A stretch of DNA of 64,000 nt, taken from NCBI GenBank assembly GCA_039794245.1, contig JBDIVS010000015.1, positions 15,611 to 79,610 on the forward strand. The letters run 5' to 3'. Made by a program: the position numbers and the translations under genes. The stretch comes from DAITQM01 sp039794245. Its GTDB lineage: Bacteria > Pseudomonadota > Gammaproteobacteria > Xanthomonadales > Wenzhouxiangellaceae. Positions 35,446-43,900 of the stretch are shown one piece after another. Position 1 is the first letter of the stretch; each line of letters starts with the position of its first letter. The notes beneath the pieces are model-generated. The model was not told the origin of the DNA. It saw only the letters and a list, made by a program, of their open reading frames with translations, and made no database searches.

Positions 35446-35464
35446 GATGACAGGCAATTGACGC
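35446..35464 (-). promoter_or_regulatory. Pho-box-like site upstream of the PlcP/Agt pair
   Basis: On the gene's strand the site reads GCGTCAATTGCCTGTCATC: two GTCA cores spaced 11 bp apart, as in PhoB boxes, with a perfect CTGTCAT in the second half and a weak first half. It begins about 50 bp upstream of the ATG at 35398. A second TTGTCA lies a little further upstream. Candidate only. Confidence 0.45.
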
Positions 35465-35712
35465 TTATTTGAATTATTCGTGACAACACTGCCATCGGCT
35501 TGTCATATTTCTTGCTTATCCTCGTTCATGAATAGCACAGCGTGCTGCCGTAGCGCACCTGGTCCACCCTTGATCTTCGATCGGGCGCTGCCCTTACGGC
35601 GGCAAGCGGCCTTCGGCACCTTGCCGCTGGCGCAGACTTTGCAGGCCCGATCCGGATCGGACCAGAAATGCTGGATTCGACTAACACTCGTCCACGAGGG
35701 CATCGTCAGGCA

Positions 35713-36651
35713 ATGACATCGCAGATCCGCAAGGCCGTTTTCCCCGTGGCCGGACTCGGAACTCGTTTCCTGCCGGCGACCAAGTCGACGCCCAAGGAAA
35801 TGTTGCCGATTGTCGACAAGCCGCTGATCCAATACGCCGCCGAGGAAGCGGTTAGCGCCGGCGCCGATACGCTGGTCTTTATCACCAGCCGCATGAAGCA
35901 CTCGATCAGCGATCATTTCGACACGGCCTTCGAACTCGAAAGCCGTTTACGGCGTGGCGGCAAGGCTGAACTGTTGCGCCGCTGCCGGGAAGTCCTGCCG
36001 GCGCCGGCTGCCCGGCTTTATATCCCCCAGGGCGAAGCGCTCGGCCTCGGCCATGCAGTACTGTGTGCCCGGCCGGCGGTCGGCGACGAAACTTTTCATG
36101 TGCTGCTCGCTGACGACTTGATCCTCGATCCCGGCGGTGCCGGCTGCGCCTCTGATCTCGCCGCGGCACACCATAAAACCGGCGCCAGTGTGATCGCCGT
36201 CGCCCCGATCGACGATGAAGACTGCGGCCGTTACGGTGTGATCGATATCGACGCCGTACACGGAGGACTGTTTCGACTTTCCGGCATCGTCGAAAAACCC
36301 GGCGCCGCCGCCGCTCCTTCGCGCTGGGGTGTTGTCGGGCGTTACGTATTGACTCCCGGGATTTTCACCTGCCTGGAAAACCAAACGATCGACGAACGCG
36401 GTGAAATTCAATTGACCTCGGCTCTCGCCGAACTGATCCGCTACGAACCGGTTTATGCTCAGCCGCTCGCCGGCCGGCGTTTTGACTGCGGCAGCCGCCA
36501 CGGATATCTGCAAGCGACCGTCGAGATCGCGTGGCAGGATCCGTTACTGCGCGCGGAGCTGCACCGTACTTACCGGCGGCTTGCCGCCGGCGAATCCTCA
36601 ACGGGCAACGCGCCGCAGGTTCAGGGCCGCATCGCTGCCCGCTGCGACTGA
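35713..36651 (+). CDS. galU: UTP-glucose-1-phosphate uridylyltransferase
   Basis: Makes UDP-glucose from glucose-1-phosphate and UTP. The 312-residue protein starts MTSQIRKAVFPVAGLGTRFL, with the nucleotide-binding signature and KSTPKEMLPIVDKPLIQYAAEEA near 25-45, LADDLILD near 135 and GEIQLTSALAEL near 235. Length is normal. It is divergent from the PlcP-like gene and about 670 bp from ugd, so UDP-glucose and UDP-glucuronate supply are next to a candidate glycolipid synthase. Confidence 0.95.
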   Translation: MTSQIRKAVFPVAGLGTRFLPATKSTPKEMLPIVDKPLIQYAAEEAVSAGADTLVFITSRMKHSISDHFDTAFELESRLRRGGKAELLRRCREVLPAPAARLYIPQGEALGLGHAVLCARPAVGDETFHVLLADDLILDPGGAGCASDLAAAHHKTGASVIAVAPIDDEDCGRYGVIDIDAVHGGLFRLSGIVEKPGAAAAPSRWGVVGRYVLTPGIFTCLENQTIDERGEIQLTSALAELIRYEPVYAQPLAGRRFDCGSRHGYLQATVEIAWQDPLLRAELHRTYRRLAAGESSTGNAPQVQGRIAARCD

Positions 36652-36739
36652 GCCCGGATTATTCATGCCTCACTTCACTGCGACTGCCCCATGCCCTGCA
36701 TCTGCGGCATTTCACACGGTCGCGCATCCTCACCGTACA

Positions 36740-37261
36740 TTAACCCAACTGTTGTATAAATTGCCGGAATTCTCGGTCAAGCGGGTGAGTGCAGCTTGTC
36801 CGCTTTGCCGCGGAAGCGTAGTTATTCCTACGATTCAAGGCAAAGCGGACATGAGAACCAATCTCGGTATTCCGCGCGGCCGCGACGGCGGCGCTAAGCG
36901 TGCCGGGCAAGGCGCGAGGAGCGAAGTTTGGTCATTCCAAATCAGCGACGAGCAACGCCGCCCGGCGCGCTTAGCGCCCCGTCCCGGTAGGTTGCGTCCC
37001 AAACGCCCGCGGGCGGCGTCCATCGGCTGGGCGATAGAATCAACTATCGCCTGCGCCTCGCTCCTTGCCGGCGGGCGTTTGGGAACGCAACGCGGCTCGT
37101 GCGAAATGCCGAGATTGGTTCTCTATGCGCCGCCCGCTTGGGCGAGAAACCGGGCGCGTCACCCCAGGTGAATTCGATGCTTTAACTAAAATTCTCATAA
37201 CTTATTGATTTAATGAAGAAATCTATAAATGCGAGCAAAATTTATGCAACTGTTGGGTTAA
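36740..37261 (+). mobile_element. MITE-like repeat, copy 1, carrying a nested insertion
   Basis: Bounded by terminal inverted repeats TTAACCCAACTGTTGTATAA (left) and the complement of TTAACCCAACAGTTGCATAA (right). The interior has a hairpin around CGTAGTTATTCCTACG and an A+T-rich segment near the right end. With the nested 271-bp element removed (36853-37123) it is 251 bp, matching the 250-bp copy 2 on the other side of ugd, which lies in the opposite orientation. No transposase inside. Confidence 0.8.
36853..37123. mobile_element. Nested 271-bp element with its own terminal inverted repeats
   Basis: Ends are GAGAACCAATCTCGG and its complement CCGAGATTGGTTCTC. The interior is very G+C-rich with several stems, including GGCGATAG/CTATCGCC and GCGTCCCAAACGCCCGC paired with GCGGGCGTTTGGGAACGC. 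Copy 2 of the host repeat lacks it, showing that it inserted as a unit. No ORF with family similarity. Confidence 0.75.
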
Positions 37262-37317
37262 GTAGTTTCCGGTGCGCCCTGCCTGCCAGCAGGCAGGGCG
37301 GTCGCGAAATACCACCG

Positions 37318-38679
37318 CTACAGAGCCTGGAACCGTCTCACGTCAAGCGAGTGATGAATAATCCGGGCTGAAGGCCGGCCGATGCTGTGGTACTCCCAAC
37401 CCTGGGCGGCCATTGTCGCCGGGTCGTACAGATTGCGGCCGTCGAAGATGACCGGATGTTTGAGCAGTTCGCGCAACCGCGCCAGATCCGGACTCCAGTA
37501 GCACTTCCATTCGGTGACGATGACCAGGGCATCGGCACCCTGTGCCGCATGGTACGGGTCGTCACACAATTCCAGATCGCTTCTCGTGCCGTACAGGCGG
37601 TGTGCCTCATCGGTCGCTTTCGGGTCGTGCGCCCGCACCGTGGCACCGGCCGCCCACAGACTCTCGAGCAGCGCCCGGCTTGGTGCCTGGCGCATATCGG
37701 TTGTATTGGGCTTGTAGGCCAGGCCCCAGAGCGCGATCGTTTTGTCTGCCAGGCAGCCAAAGTGCGCTGCAAGCTGCTCGTAAAGACGTTGTTTCTGCCG
37801 TTCGTTAATTTCCTGCACCGCTTCTATCATCAGCGGCCGGTAACCATGCCCCTCGGCCATCGCCTTAAGTGCACCGAGATCCTTTGGAAAACACGAACCG
37901 CCAAACCCGGCGCCGGGGTAAATAAAGGAATAACCGATGCGCGGATCGGAACCGATGCCGAGCCTGACTTGCTCGATATCCGCTCCCGTCCTTTCGGCGA
38001 TATTCGCCATTTCGTTCATGAAGCTGATGCGGGTCGCCAGCATTGCATTGGCGGCGTACTTGGTCAGTTCCGCCGAGGCGATATCCATCACCAGCAACTT
38101 GTTCCGGTTTCGGTTGAAAGGGGCATACAGCAGGCGAAGCGTCTTCTCCGCGTCGCCGCCGGCGACGCCGATGACGATACGATCCGGCTTTTTGAAGTCC
38201 TCGACCGCCGAACCTTCCTTCAAAAATTCCGGGTTGAACGCCACATCGAACGCCAGCGGGCGGTTCAAATGGCGCCCGACAATGGCGCGGACGCGCTCGG
38301 TCGTACCGACCGGCACCGTCGATTTGACCACCACCATCAGCGGTCTTGTCATATTCCGGCCGATCGTCGCGGCGGCCTCGCACACCGCCGTCAAATCGGC
38401 CGATCCATCCGCCGCCGGCGGCGTGCCGACGGCGATGAACACCACATCGGCCTGGATTACCGCCGCCGCCGCATCATTGGTAAAAAAGATACGCTGGGCA
38501 GCCAGCGCGCCGCGAATCAGTTCCTCCAATCCCGGCTCGTACAGCGGTACAAGACCGTTGTTCAGGCAGGCAACCCGATCCTGATCGACATCGACGCCGA
38601 TTACCTGGTTTCCCGCCTCAGCCAGGCATGCCGCTGTCACCAAACCGACATAACCGCACCCGAAGACTGTAATTCTCAT
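37318..38679 (-). CDS. ugd: UDP-glucose 6-dehydrogenase
   Basis: Oxidises UDP-glucose to UDP-glucuronate with 2 NAD+. The 453-residue protein starts MRITVFGCGYVGLVTAACLAEAG (Rossmann motif), contains NPEFLKEGSAVEDF near 160, and the catalytic Cys in PGAGFGGSCFPKDLGALK near residue 262. C-terminal UDP-binding domain includes WGLAYKPNTTDMRQAPS near 330. It is bracketed by inverted copies of a MITE-like repeat, which may have brought it or could invert it. Product could feed an exopolysaccharide or glucuronosyl lipid. Confidence 0.96.
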   Translation of the reverse strand: MRITVFGCGYVGLVTAACLAEAGNQVIGVDVDQDRVACLNNGLVPLYEPGLEELIRGALAAQRIFFTNDAAAAVIQADVVFIAVGTPPAADGSADLTAVCEAAATIGRNMTRPLMVVVKSTVPVGTTERVRAIVGRHLNRPLAFDVAFNPEFLKEGSAVEDFKKPDRIVIGVAGGDAEKTLRLLYAPFNRNRNKLLVMDIASAELTKYAANAMLATRISFMNEMANIAERTGADIEQVRLGIGSDPRIGYSFIYPGAGFGGSCFPKDLGALKAMAEGHGYRPLMIEAVQEINERQKQRLYEQLAAHFGCLADKTIALWGLAYKPNTTDMRQAPSRALLESLWAAGATVRAHDPKATDEAHRLYGTRSDLELCDDPYHAAQGADALVIVTEWKCYWSPDLARLRELLKHPVIFDGRNLYDPATMAAQGWEYHSIGRPSARIIHHSLDVRRFQAL

Positions 38680-38846
38680 CGTCCTGCACCCGGCCAGTCA
38701 CATAAGCGACACGAATCTAGCGTCGTTTCGTGACCGGATCATGACAAACCCGATAGCCACCCGGCCCTTCCGGACACGCCCTTCGTACCCGGCAAGATAA
38801 CGAGTCAAATCAAAGCGGATTTCACCAAAGGGCACGTGAAACTGGC

Positions 38847-39096
38847 TTAACCCAACAGTTGCATAAATTTTGCTCGAATTTATATATTTCTTCATTAAAT
38901 CAATAAGTTATAAGAATTTTAGTTAAAGCATCGAATTCATCTAGGGTGACGCGCCCGGTTTCTCGCCCAAGCTGGAGGCACATCTTGCCCGCTTGCCCTC
39001 GAACCGTAGAATTACTACGGTTTTTCGGGCAATCGGACAAGCTGTACTCCCCAGCTTGACCGAGAATTCCGGGAATTTATGCAACAGTTGGGTTAA
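38847..39096 (-). mobile_element. MITE-like repeat, copy 2 (intact, 250 bp)
   Basis: Starts TTAACCCAACAGTTGCATAA and ends with the complementary terminal repeat. The reverse complement aligns along its whole length with copy 1 apart from the nested insertion: shared blocks include GGGCGAGAAACCGGGCGCG and GAATTCGATGCTTTAACTAA. The internal hairpin here is ACCGTAG/CTACGGT. The A+T-rich ends of both copies face ugd. Confidence 0.8.
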
Positions 39097-39175
39097 GCTC
39101 GACGTTTGTACTGTGCATTTATGTCTGCAACCTTTTTTGCGCTTAGTCATCTCCGTTACATATTCTTTAGCTCCA

Positions 39176-39210
39176 TAAAAAAACGCGGCGGGTGGGTCAC
39201 CCGCCGCGTT
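39176..39210 (-). terminator. Rho-independent terminator after comEA
   Basis: On the minus strand a 12-bp stem (ACGCGGCGGGTG paired with CACCCGCCGCGT) is followed by a run of T. It lies 17 bp beyond the comEA stop. Confidence 0.85.
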
Positions 39211-39226
39211 GGCCGGCAAGCGCAGC

Positions 39227-39493
39227 TTATTTGCTGCCCGAAGTCCGGATCAGCTCACGGTTTTTGTTGACCGTGGCAAGGCCGATACCCTTGACGTTGA
39301 CCAGTTCATCGGCATCCTGGAACGGGCCGTGTGCTTCGCGATAGGCAACGATCGCTTCGGCGCGGCTCAGGCCGATACCGTTCAAGGTTTCGGCGATGGT
39401 CTGCGCATCGGCGCTATTGACATCGACCGGTTCGGCAGCGGCCAGCGCCAGGGAAAAAACCAGTAACATGGCGAACACGAATGACTTGAACAT
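39227..39493 (-). CDS. comEA: ComEA-type helix-hairpin-helix DNA-binding protein
   Basis: An 88-residue exported protein: signal peptide (1-20, ending ALAAAEP), then two HhH motifs (TIAETLNGIGLSRAEAIVAY and ADELVNVKGIGLATVNKN). Short ComEA proteins bind incoming DNA in the periplasm during transformation. The start has GGAG at the right distance. It has its own terminator and no competence neighbours here. Confidence 0.9.
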   Translation of the reverse strand: MFKSFVFAMLLVFSLALAAAEPVDVNSADAQTIAETLNGIGLSRAEAIVAYREAHGPFQDADELVNVKGIGLATVNKNRELIRTSGSK

Positions 39494-39799
39494 GATAAAT
39501 CTCCTGTTGAGTTGATGATCACGGCGCCCCGATCGGCGCCCCCGTGGTGACTGTTGCGACCACGTGAACAGGTTACCTGGCTCGCCTGGCGTTGTCTGTC
39601 GGCCAACGGCGTGCCGTGATGTCAGCCGCCGGCACATCTATGATTCAGCATATTTCCCAATCGCGGTCAGCCCAATCCCAACGCCCTTGTAGGCCAAATC
39701 CGACAAGTCAAATGTCTCATCATGGGCCTCATCCGGCACCTTGCCGGGTGACGGATCCCGGGCCATAAGCAGCCCCGATCACATCCCGAACCAGCGCAT
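39494..39799. other. Intergenic region between comEA and the rRNA terminator
   Basis: About 300 bp upstream of comEA. I see no gene, RNA or repeat; it presumably carries the comEA promoter. Confidence 0.3.
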
Positions 39800-39838
39800 A
39801 AAAAAAAGCCCCGACGGCCAGTGAACCATCGGGGCTTT
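39800..39838 (-). terminator. Rho-independent terminator of the rRNA operon
   Basis: On the minus strand AAGCCCCGA pairs with TCGGGGCTT across a short loop and is followed by a run of eight T. It lies 10 bp downstream of the 5S gene. Confidence 0.9.
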
Positions 39839-39847
39839 GGGATAGAT

Positions 39848-39963
39848 GCCTGGCAGTGTCCTACTCTCACATGGGTAACCCCACACTACCATCGGCGCTG
39901 ATGCGTTTCACTTCCGAGTTCGGGATGGGATCGGGTGGTTCCACACCGCTATGGCCGCCAGGC
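39848..39963 (-). rRNA. rrf: 5S ribosomal RNA
   Basis: 116 nt. The ends pair (GCCTGGC... with ...GCCAGGC) and the interior has the conserved CCGATCCCATCCCGAACTCG and GAGAGTAGGACACTGCC blocks. It is the last gene of the operon, ahead of the terminator. Confidence 0.97.
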
Positions 39964-39990
39964 AAAGCTGATCGGTTTCAGGAGAGATCA

Positions 39991-40014
39991 AGTCAAGAGC
40001 GTCTTGGACGCGCG
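39991..40014 (-). other. Right half of the 23S processing stalk
   Basis: A 24-bp sequence starting AGTCAAGAGCGTCTTGG is perfectly complementary to 44520-44543 on the other side of the 23S gene. The two would pair in the precursor to form the RNase III-type processing stem. Confidence 0.75.
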
Positions 40015-40199
40015 AAGCGCCCGGGCAAACGAGTCGTCTCAGGTCAAATCGCTTTCAGTGTTATATGATCAAGCCTCACGGACAATTAGTACGGGTTAGC
40101 TGCATGCGTTGCCGCACTTCCACATCCCGCCTATCAACCTCGTAGTCTACGAGGGTCCTTCAGGGAGCTTACGGCTCCAGGGAGATCTCATCTTGGGAT

Positions 40200-40235
<36 letters not shown>

Positions 40236-40352
40236 TCCGATCGTAGCTACCCGGCAATGCCACTGGCGTGACAACCGGAACACCAGAGGATCGTCCACTC
40301 CGGTCCTCTCGTACTAGGAGCAGCTTCCCTCAAATCTCCAACGCCCACGGCA

Positions 40353-40438
<86 letters not shown>

Positions 40439-40439
40439 A

Positions 40440-40479
<40 letters not shown>

Positions 40480-40508
40480 ACCGCCGTCGATATGAACTCT
40501 TGGGCGGT

Positions 40509-40584
<76 letters not shown>

Positions 40585-40685
40585 ACCTGGTTTCCCACCT
40601 GCTCGATCCGTCGATCTCGCAGTCAAGCACCCTTGTGCCTTTGCACTCAGCGCACGATGTCCGACCGTGCTGAGGGTACCTTAGT

Positions 40686-40728
<43 letters not shown>

Positions 40729-41017
40729 ACCCACCACACACTGTCCTGGCTCCGGATCACGGAACACAGTTAGAACTCCGACTACACCAGGGTGGTATTT
40801 CAAGGTTGGCTCCACCGAAGCTGACGCCTCGGCTTCAAAGCCTCCCACCTATCCTACACAAGAATAGTCAAAGTTCAGTGTGAAGCTATAGTAAAGGTTC
40901 ACGGGGTCTTTCCGTCTTGCCGCGGGTACACTGCATCTTCACAGCGATTTCAATTTCACTGAGTCTCGGGTGGAGACAGCGTGGCCATCGTTACGCCATT
41001 CGTGCAGGTCGGAACTT

Positions 41018-41283
41018 CACGTTAACCCCCATGTTTCCATGGGGCGTAGACTATACCTTCACCTGATCGCAGCGAGTTGAGAATCTCACTGAGATTATGA
41101 TCAGGGCCGGCGTATTATGGAGCATATGCCCCATCCAGGGATCTCACCCCTGAGTCGTTACAGGGACCACTTTCATGGTCTTACCCTCGGTATTGCCCGC
41201 GGCACCTGCATCTGCCGCTAGGGTTCCACCGATTTGAGCCGGTTTGCAGGTCTGAATCGCTTCAGACCGGGGCAATGTTACTT
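41018..41283 (-). other. Group I intron in 23S rRNA at position 1951 (no ORF)
   Basis: The conserved exon string CTTGTCGGGTAAGTTCCGACC is split after CGGGT (E. coli U1951) by 266 nt. The intron begins AAGTAACATTGCCCC and ends ...TTAACGTG, with the expected terminal G. A CCCC run close to the 5' end can pair with the exon GGG, leaving a G opposite the exon's last U. Near the 3' end GGTATAGTC looks like the S element of P7. It is too short to encode an endonuclease. Confidence 0.85.
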
Positions 41284-41303
41284 ACCCGACAAGGAATTTC
41301 GCT

Positions 41304-41933
41304 CGATTTGTCTTGACCATTTCTGGAAAAGTCGGACTTTATCTTAAGCGTCCTCGATTCATCTGTTTTGCAATGCGCTGAATCTCTTCAACTCCTTCTG
41401 CAGTCAGATGAACTCCTTTGTTCATCAGAAGAATGATGCGTCGAAATTTGCGGAAATCGACGTTCTTCTGCGTTTTCAAAGGATGTTTGATGAAAAATGG
41501 AATGATGTGATCATACAAATTTTTCAGACTTCTAACCCTGTAAGCCATTCGATCGCCGTGATTCACTCGAACCACACCACAACCGAAATATGCTTTCAAG
41601 GCATGAAGAATCTTCACATCACGTTCGTGTTGAACTACGGTGAATTCCGGAAGTACTTGAAATCCGGAAGTCATGTTGCTATTGGGATTAATCCCCACAT
41701 AAAAGCAACCTTCACCGTCCACGAAGCCTGTAATCCATTGAGCTTCAAGTTTCATTAGACACTCCTGAGCATAAAGTCTCTGAGGATTCCTGATGCAACA
41801 TCAGGTCTTTCCTGCGGATTGTCCCCGTGTCCTACAGATTTTTACTATCGCGCATATAGCACGATGAGTACTGATAGGTTTTTGAGGAGTTTCCCGCATA
41901 TGGCTCAGTTTTACTAAGGCTAGCGAGTCGTTA
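41304..41933 (-). other. Group I intron in 23S rRNA at position 1931, with LAGLIDADG ORF
   Basis: It splits GGTCCTAAGGT/AGCGAAATTCC after U1931. The exon end CTAAGGT pairs with GCCTTAG in the intron (complement of 41914-41920), giving a P1 helix with the diagnostic G.U at the splice site. P7 strands are visible: CAGAGACTTTAT (41771 region) and AAGATAAAGTCC (about 41334-41345), whose GACTTTAT/ATAAAGTC pair perfectly. The last base is G. The endonuclease gene fills the space between the two P7 strands and its stop codon lies inside the S element. Confidence 0.92.
41339..41755 (-). CDS. LAGLIDADG homing endonuclease, intron-encoded
   Basis: A 138-residue single-motif LAGLIDADG protein. The motif reads ITGFVDGEGCFYV at residues 8-20, with the catalytic acidic residue in DGEG. 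The downstream pattern (LPEFTVVQHERDVKILHALKAYFG, then YRVRSLKNLYDHIIPFFIKHPL) is typical for the family. Single-motif enzymes act as dimers on pseudo-palindromic sites; the intronless 23S site would be the target. The coding region is clearly more A+T-rich than the chromosome, pointing to transfer. The TAA stop overlaps the intron core. Confidence 0.93.
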   Translation of the reverse strand: MKLEAQWITGFVDGEGCFYVGINPNSNMTSGFQVLPEFTVVQHERDVKILHALKAYFGCGVVRVNHGDRMAYRVRSLKNLYDHIIPFFIKHPLKTQKNVDFRKFRRIILLMNKGVHLTAEGVEEIQRIAKQMNRGRLR

Positions 41934-41980
<47 letters not shown>

Positions 41981-42015
41981 CAAGAGCTTCGCCTTGCGGC
42001 TGACCCCATCACTTA

Positions 42016-42050
<35 letters not shown>

Positions 42051-42680
42051 GTCCACTTGCGTGTTTGCAGAGTGCTGTGTTTTTGATAAACAGTCGCAGC
42101 CACCTGGTCACTGCGGCCCCCATTGGCTTACGGCGCGAAGCCTTCACCATCAGGGGCGCACCTTCTCCCGAAGTTACGGTGCTATTTTGCCTAGTTCCTT
42201 CACCCGAGTTCTCTCAAGCGCCTTGGAATACTCATCCCGCCCACCAGTGTCGGTTTACGGTACGGTCAGCCCTTACCTGATGCTTAGAAGCTTTTCCTGG
42301 AAGCGTGGCATCGACATCTTCGCCCCCGAGGGGGCTCCCCATCACGTCTCGGGATTGAACGACCGGATTTGCCAAATCGTTCTCCCTACCCGCTTGGACC
42401 GGGACAACCAACGCCCGGCATGCCTAGCCTTCTCCGTCCCTCCTTCGCAGTAAGGGTTGGTGCAGGAATATTAACCTGCTTCCCATCGACTACGCCTTTC
42501 GGCCTCGCCTTAGGGGCCGACTCACCCTGCGCCGATTAACGTTGCGCGAGGAAACCTTGGGCTTACGGCGAGGGGGTTTTTCACCCCCTTTAACGTTACT
42601 CATGTCAGCATTCGCACTTCCGATACCTCCAGCATGCCTTTCGACACACCTTCGCAGGCTTACGGAACGCTCCTCTACCA

Positions 42681-43113
42681 ACTAGAGACTAGAAACTGGA
42701 AACTAGATACTGGATGGAGGCATATATCGTTTCTGCACGCCGCGCAACATTCGACCGATTTCCTGATATCGGCGATCGAATTCGCGCTCTGCCTGTTCGC
42801 TTAGATAACCCAGATCCTTCGCAAATTCCAGCCAGACACGGCTTTCATCGCAAGATCCGATGGCTATCTCGACAAAACGCCGCACTTCACCCTTGCTCGA
42901 TTGTTTGCCCATGCCCTCGGCGATATTCGCAGCAATGGACTTACTTGCACGTCTGAGCTGGCTGGCCAACTCATACTGCTCGATTTTTGGAAATGCAAGG
43001 GTTGCACTATGTATATCCAAGGCTAGTTTATAAGCCTTTTGATATACATCCAACTTGTGGTACGGCATCGTACTCTCCATCCAGTTTCTAGTCTCTAGTT
43101 TCTAGTCTCTAGC
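42681..43113 (-). other. Intervening sequence in helix 45 of 23S rRNA
   Basis: Replaces the tip of helix 45, where E. coli has about 24 nt between CTACC and GCAGCTTCGG. Its ends form imperfect inverted arms of about 38 nt made of CTAGAGACTAGAAACTGG-type units. Such sequences are normally cut out by RNase III and leave a fragmented but functional 23S. It encodes an S23-type protein. Confidence 0.88.
42703..43080 (-). CDS. Four-helix-bundle protein (23S rRNA intervening-sequence/S23 family)
   Basis: A 125-residue (or 121 from the second Met, MPYHKLDVYQKAY) helical protein of the S23/23S-IVS family, related in fold to Avd of diversity-generating retroelements. Family landmarks: LASQLRRASKSIAANIAEGMG at 39-59, VRRFVEIAIGSCDE near 66-79 and the Tyr/Leu-rich final helix. 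It lies inside the helix-45 intervening sequence and its stop codon sits within the inverted-repeat arm. Function of these proteins is unsettled. Confidence 0.93.
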   Translation of the reverse strand: MESTMPYHKLDVYQKAYKLALDIHSATLAFPKIEQYELASQLRRASKSIAANIAEGMGKQSSKGEVRRFVEIAIGSCDESRVWLEFAKDLGYLSEQAEREFDRRYQEIGRMLRGVQKRYMPPSSI

Positions 43114-43169
43114 TCCGCAGCTTCGGCACATAGCTTGAGCCCCGTTGAATCTTCCGCGCAGGCCGACTC

Positions 43170-43237
<68 letters not shown>

Positions 43238-43725
43238 CTTCCCACATCGTTTCCCACTTAGCTATGATTTTGGGGCCTTAGCTGGCGGTCTGGGTTGTTT
43301 CCCTCTTGACGACGGACGTTCGCACCCGCCGTCTGTCTCCCGTGCTCGAACTTCCTGGTATTCGGAGTTTGCCATGGGTTGGTAAGTCGGGATGACCCCC
43401 TAGCCATAACAGTGCTCTACCCCCAGGAGTTATACACGAGGCGCTACCTAAATAGCTTTCGAGGAGAACCAGCTATCTCCGGGCTTGTTTAGCCTTTCAC
43501 TCCTAGCCACAGCTCATCCCCTAACATTGCAACGTTAGTGGGTTCGGACCTCCAGCAAGTGTTACCTTACCTTCATCCTGGCCATGGCTAGCTCGCACCG
43601 GTTTCGGGTCTAATCCCAGCAACTATACGCCCTATTCAGACTCGGTTTCCCTTCGCCTACCCTAAACGGTTAAGCTTGCTACTGAGATTAAGTCGCTGAC
43701 CCATAATACAAAAGGTACGCGGTCA

Positions 43726-43900
43726 CTCCGTGCCTCAAACACTCTGTGTTTTGGGCGTTCCGTGCAGAAACTGGAGCGGCCTTCGACCTCTGGAAACCGG
43801 AGCGCGCTTCACGCGCAATCTCTAGTCTCAGGTCTCAGGCTTCCAGTCTCTTCAATGTTGACGGAGCGCCTCAAGCGTTAAAGTGCTTGAGGCACGGAGC
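43726..43900 (-). other. Intervening sequence in helix 25 of 23S rRNA
   Basis: Helix 25 is expanded from a few bases in E. coli (GTCACACGCCTAAGCGTG) to about 175 nt. The stem CTCCGTGCCTCAA-CACT pairs with AGTG-TTGAGGCACGGAG, enclosing a loop that contains TCTAGTCTCAGGTCTCAGG, similar to the repeat units at the helix-45 insertion. No ORF. Confidence 0.8.

Noticed and set aside
35503..35916. Minus-strand ORF with a CxxC-like motif (RACKVCASG) upstream of galU
   Set aside because: It overlaps the galU start, has no recognisable domain and no ribosome site; possibly a relic but not supportable.
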